64,000 bases of DNA from Mycobacterium stomatepiae (lineage in GTDB: Bacteria > Actinomycetota > Actinomycetes > Mycobacteriales > Mycobacteriaceae): assembly GCF_010731715.1 (NCBI RefSeq), contig NZ_AP022587.1, forward strand, positions 2,418,001 to 2,482,000, written 5' to 3'. This document shows, piece by piece, positions 48,701 to 54,700 of the stretch; the stretch's first letter is position 1; each line of letters begins with the position of its first letter. The notes under the pieces are model-generated. The model saw nothing but the letters and a program-made list of their open reading frames with translations, had not been told where the DNA came from and did no database searches. A program made the position numbers and the translations under genes.

Positions 48701-51700
48701 GTCAAGGCCATCGTCGCTAATCTGGCGGGCGTCGATGATGAGATGTTCGGCCGTCGTCGGTGCAGGCTTCGTGAGGTCAATGACCGCCGCGCCGTCGTTA
48801 TCCGTAATGCTCGCTTGTTGCTGGGGAATGATCGGAAGCCAAGCAGGAAGCAGAATGTCGAGCGTGGTCCGTCCGCCCGAGCCGGCGCCTAGCGGTGCAA
48901 GGGTGAATCCTGTGACCGCCAGAATCGGCCGGTGTGCGCGGTCGCGGGCAAGAATGTCAAATTTGCCATCTGCGCGCCGGAGCGCACTGCAGGTCCGAGC
49001 GGTGAGCAGATCGCCGTAGATCGCAAGTGTCTCGGCGGAGCTGGGTACGGCCGGGGCGGCGTCTTTGTCGGAGCCGATAAGTGCGGCGACGAGCTGAAGA
49101 GCTGCGTCGATCACGTGAACTGGATGGGTCTCGGCCTTGATGCGCAGAGTGGCTTCCGCCTGATCGGCGGTACGGCGGATTTCGGCAAGGAGACGGTAGC
49201 TGGATCCGTATTCGATCCCAGCTGCCCAGAATCGTCGGTAGAGATTGGTGGCTCGGACGGTTTGTGCGGAGCCGAGGGGCGTTTGGATGTGGTCGGGATG
49301 GCTCGCACCGGTTTTGTTGTCGGTTGCCTGGGCGACGGGAGTCCCGTCGATTTCAAGGCACCACCGCCGCGTCCCGTCGGCGCTGGTTTGGGTCGTTAGC
49401 CCTAGCCGGTTGGCGTCGTCGGTATCTGCTGGCCGTAGCCATTGCAAGTTGGATAGTTCGACGGGTCGTTCGAGGCGGGCGGCGATGTAGGCGGGAAGGG
49501 CGGCCGCGGGGACAAGCGATCTACCGAGGACTCTGTGATCACGGAGCCAGGCGTTCTCGGTGTACTCGTGAGGTCTTGGGTCGTCGATCCAGTGCCGAGT
49601 GTCTCCGAGTGGGTATGGACGAAGTGCGATGCGGCGGCCCGAGCGAGGGGCGTCTGAAGACCAGTCGATGTCGGCGCCAGTGAGGTATGCCTGGGCACGT
49701 TCTTCGTGCGACGCCGAGAGCGTTCCGATCACGGTTGGTGGGAGCTCGCTGGCCAGCGCGCTACGGATTGCCTCGACGGCTTCTTCTGCGTCAGCGGCGC
49801 AGACGACGGCGCGGTGGGTCATCGCCGCGCGGCCTACACAAAGGGTGAACGCCACATCGGCCAACGGTGTCTCGTCGGCGAGGTCGTCGGCCAGCCGCGC
49901 CAGGCGCTCCGTTAGCGCAGGCGATGAGTGCGCCGAAACCGGCAGGATGAGGTCAGCATCGGTATCCAGCTCAGCCGCGGGACAGTTGGGGCTGGCGGAC
50001 GTTGGCGCGTCAGCTAGCACAATGTAGGCGTTGGTCCCGGATACCCCGAAGCTACTGAGCGTCGCAACCCGGTTTTCAGCGGGCCAGGGTTGGAGTTTGG
50101 TCACCACGGCCAGCTGGCCGTTACTTGGTATGTTTTTGTTCAGTTCAGTGAAATGCAGGGTCGGCACGATGGTCTGGTGCCGCATGGACAGTACGACTTT
50201 CAACAGCCCAGCGATTCCGGCGGCCAAGGTGGTGTGGCCCAGATTTGATTTGACTGATCCGATTGGACAGGGACCTCGCTGCGGTGAGCGATCTCGGTGA
50301 ACCTCGGCGAGGGCTTTCGCTTCGATCGGATCACCGAGTTGTGTTCCGGCAGCGTGCGACTCATGGTAGCTAATATCGTTGGCGCTGATTGCGGCGTCAG
50401 CATGGACGCGGTGCATGAGGCGCAGCTGCGATGCCGCCGACGGCGCGGCAATACCGTTCGTTTTACCGTCACCGTTGATCCCGCTGGCACGAATGACGGC
50501 ATGGACTGTGTCACGGTCGCGTATGGCAGCAGATAGTGGCTTGACGACAACGACTCCGACACCCTCGCCGAGCGTGAACCCGTCGGCGCTGGCATCAAAG
50601 GATGCACACCGCCCACGCGCAGATAGCATCCCCGAGCGCGCGTTCCATGTGTGCATTTGGGCTGTCGTCATCAGTGCGACCCCGCCGGCGAGTGCCATGT
50701 CGCAGTCGCCGCTGCGAATGGCCTGGCAGGCCAAGTGAAGTGCCACAAGCGATGAGGAGCAGGCGGTGTCAAGTGACACTGTGGGTCCGTGCAAGTTCAG
50801 CATGTAGCCAATTCGGGCGGCGAGCACCGACGTGGAGTTGCCGAGGAAGGTTTGACCGGAGTCTGATTCATTTCGGGCGCGTAGGTACTGCAGATAGTCG
50901 CCCGACGCGCTGCCGACGAAAACACCGCAGTTGATCGGCGTCTCGGGGCCGACAGCATACCCGGCGTGGTCGAGGGCGAGGTAGGCATGTTCAAGGAACA
51001 GACGTTGCTGCGGATCCATGAGTTCGGCTTCACGGGGCGAGATTCCGAAGAATGCGGCGTCGAAGCGATCTATGTCTTCCAGGAGCGCCGCCTGCCCGAT
51101 GATGGGTCCTGGCGCGTGGGCGGGGTCTGCGACTTCATCTCTTCGCTCCCAGGAGGCGGCAGTTACTGCGTGTGTGGCGCACTCGCCGTCGCGCAGTAGC
51201 GCCCACAGTTCGTCGAGGTTGCGGGCACCGGGGTATCGAGCCGACATTCCGACGATGGCAATCGGGTCGAACGATTTTTGTCGAGCGTCGTCCGGGACTG
51301 TGGAGCTTTGCCGACCCTTGGGGTCTGCTGATCTGCTCTCGTGCACCGCGGAGCTAGCGCGGGGACGGATGGACAGCAGTGTTGGTGAGTCCATCGGCCG
51401 TGTCTGGATGGATTGCGGATTCGGTAATGTGACCTGCGCACTACGGTTTTCGCCGCCTCGGGTGGACCGGGAGTGGTCGGGCTTATTGAGGCGGGTCGCG
51501 AGGAGTTGTCGAGTGAGTTGTTCGTCGGCATTGGCCGACGGCGCTGGGGTTGTGGGCGCACGGGGGGTTTCCGGGATGAATGTGGCAACCGCGTCAACGA
51601 GATCCTTCAGACGAGGGTGGTCGTAGATGAATACCGACTCCAAGTTGAGGTTGAAGGTTTTATTGAGTTGGGTAGCCAGTTCCACGGCTCCCAGCGAGTC

Positions 51701-54700
51701 GAGTCCCATCTCAGAGAAGGTGCTAGTGGGGTTTATTTCGTCGGGTTCAATGAACAGCTGTTGAGACAGGACCGTCTCGACGGTTTCTTGAATCGCTGCC
51801 AGCGTCTCGTTGTTAGCTGAAATGCCTCGGCTGGGCTTTCGGTCCTTCGGGGACTTAATGGCTCCGGAGGGGACGGTGCCGATGCTAGATGGTGCGGATC
51901 GGGGTGCTAAGCGTGCGCGAACCGCTGCGACGGCGCTGTCGCCAAGTACTTGGTCGTGGAGCACGATCTCGTTGTCGACGGCTTGGCGAATCTTCTCTAA
52001 TTCATGTTGGCCGCGTTGAGCTTTCATTCCCCTGATCGGATCGGGGGGTAAGGCAGCGACCTGGCGCGCGATCGTTAGTGCCTGGTCCAATACGTCCTCG
52101 GACGGGACGCAGCGCACTGCTGCGCCTCGGTCGCGTAGTTCTCGTCCTGAGTAGGTGTCGGCAGTGAAGAACATTTCGGCGGCGAGCACGTCTCCGAGCT
52201 TGCCGGCGGTGGCGGCGGTGGCGCCCAGGCCTGGAGTGAACCCGTATTTGGCGAAGTTAGCCGTGTATGTCCCGTCGAGGTCAAGGATGACTATGTCGGC
52301 ATGTAGGGCAAATGCGAACCCTCCGCCAGCGGCGTGGCCGCGTACGGCCGCGATGACCGGTACCGGACAGCGCTGTAGGCCCTCGAATAGGAAGGGCGCT
52401 GCGGTGAAGGTCGATTCCTTACGAGCCAGCTGTTCAAGGGTTTCGGGGGTGGCGCCCATGCTGAAGGTTCGTTCGGTACCGGTCAGGATGACGACACGCA
52501 CGTCGTCACGGCTGGCGATGCACGCGAATTCATGCTCCAACCGTGCCAACAGTGCAGTGGTGAACATGTTGTGGTGACTTGAATCGATCATGGCCACGAT
52601 AGCTATGCCGCCGGTCAACTCGGTGACGCTGACTAGGTCGGAGCCATCGGGCTCAGGGCCCTTATTCGGCACTGATTTCTCACTTTCGCCGATCGGGGGG
52701 CGGATGGGTGTTGATGGGTTGATCGTGGTTTCTTCCGTGGCCTGGTGTCGGGCTTGCCACTCCCCGACCCAATAGCGGCCGCTGCCTAGCGCGGGTACCG
52801 GCAAGTGGATGGTGTTAGGTCGATTGGTCCATAACGAGGCGAAGTCGATATCTTCGCCCGCTAGCCAGCGCCGCACCGTGGGCTCCCACTTGTTATCGAC
52901 GATGTCGGTGGTGTCGCATTCAGATATCCCGCTAGCCAATGCGGTCAGTTTTTGGACGAGGTCGGTGCAGCTGTGGGCGATGAGGATGGTGCGTTCTTGC
53001 AGTCCAGTTCGGCAGCATTGCAAGGTGAATGCGACCGCCGCGAGCACGGGCGTTGCGCTGGCGCCGATCCATGATGAGATCGGCTCATCCAGAAGGGGTG
53101 TGCGCCCAAGGCGAGTGGCTAGAGAATGCGTCTCGCTGTGGCTCAGCCCGAGTGACTCCAACGTGTCGTCGAATCGGATTTCGGTGGCATCTACGCCCAG
53201 CAATTCTGAGACGAGTCTTTGGGGTTCGGTTCCGGGCTCTTCGAGTGCGCGGAGTCGCGCGGCGAGTCGCGCGGCGTACTCCCGTAGTCCTTGGATATCT
53301 CGCGCAGATATCGGGAACAAATCCTGCGGTCCTACGCTTTGGTTCAAGGGAGCTCGGGGCGGTTCCCGCAGGATCACGTGGGCGTTGGCGCCGCCTGCGC
53401 CGAAAGCCGATACACAGGCGCGGCGGGGCGTCTCCTCCGGTTTGGCCCAGGGAGCCAATTCGCGTTGGACGCTGAAAACTGAGGACGTGAAGTCGATACT
53501 GGGATTGAGGGTTTCCGCGTGCAGCGAGGGCAGAAGCTGCTTACGCCAGAATTGGAGCAGCACCTTTGTGACGCCGGCGATGCCTGCGGCGCCCTCGAGG
53601 TGGCCGATTATTGATTTGATCGAGCCGATCGGCACTGATGCGGGCTTCCGATGGTTGCCGAAGGCTCGCTGCAATCCGTCGATTTCGATTGGGTCGCCTA
53701 GCGCAGTGCCCGTTCCGTGGGCTTCTACGTAGCTGATGGTGTCGGGGTCAATGTGGTGGCGGTGCAGGGCCGTTGTGATCACTTCGGCCTGTCCGACGGG
53801 AGTAGGAACGGAGAATCCGCTGGAATGCCCCGAGTGGTTAATCGCTTCTGCTTCAAGTACTCCCCAGATGTGGTCGCCGTCGGCGAGTGCATCAGCAAGT
53901 GGGCGCAAGAGGACAACGCCGACGCCTTCGCCGGGGACGTAACCTGTTCCGCCGGAACCGAATGTCCGGCACCGGCCGTCGGCGGACAGAAATCCGCCTT
54001 CGGCGAGCTGAAGGTATTTGGCGGGATGGGTGGTGAGGTTGACGCCGCCGGCCAGTGCCATGTGACAGTGGCCGGCGGCGAGCGCGTTGGCGGCCAGGCT
54101 TATTGCTGTCAAGGACGACGAGCAGGCAGTGTCGACGGCGAGTGACGGTCCGGTGAGGTCGAGTGCGTATGACACTCGGTTGGCGATGGCGGCGTGCATG
54201 GCGGTCGGCGCTGCTTCCTTAACGGCGGCAAGCTGGTAGTGATTCCACATCACACCGACGAAAACCCCGACGTCTCGGCGCTTAAGGTTGGTTGCGGGAT
54301 AACCCGCTTCTTCCATTGCGGTCCAACATGTTTCCAGAAATAGACGTTCCTGGGGGTCCATCCGCTCGGCGTCGCGACGAGAGATGCGGAACATGGCTGG
54401 GTCGAATCGGTCCCAGCTATCAACGAAGCTGCCGTGTCGCTGTCCGGCGGCATTCAGCGTGGTTGTCGGGACTCCCCTGCCGACCCAGCGTTGCACTGGT
54501 ACCGGTTGGATGCTGTCTGTTCCGCTGGACAGGATTGCCCAGATTTCGTCGGGTGTCTCAGCGGTTCCGTAGCGTCCGGCCAGGCCGACAATGGCGAGTT
54601 CTAGCGGACCGCGGTAGATAGTTGGTTTACTTTGAAGCGACTGCGGGCGATCTTGGCCGGTGATCTGGGGCAGCGATGCATTGGTAGACAATGGCTCTGG

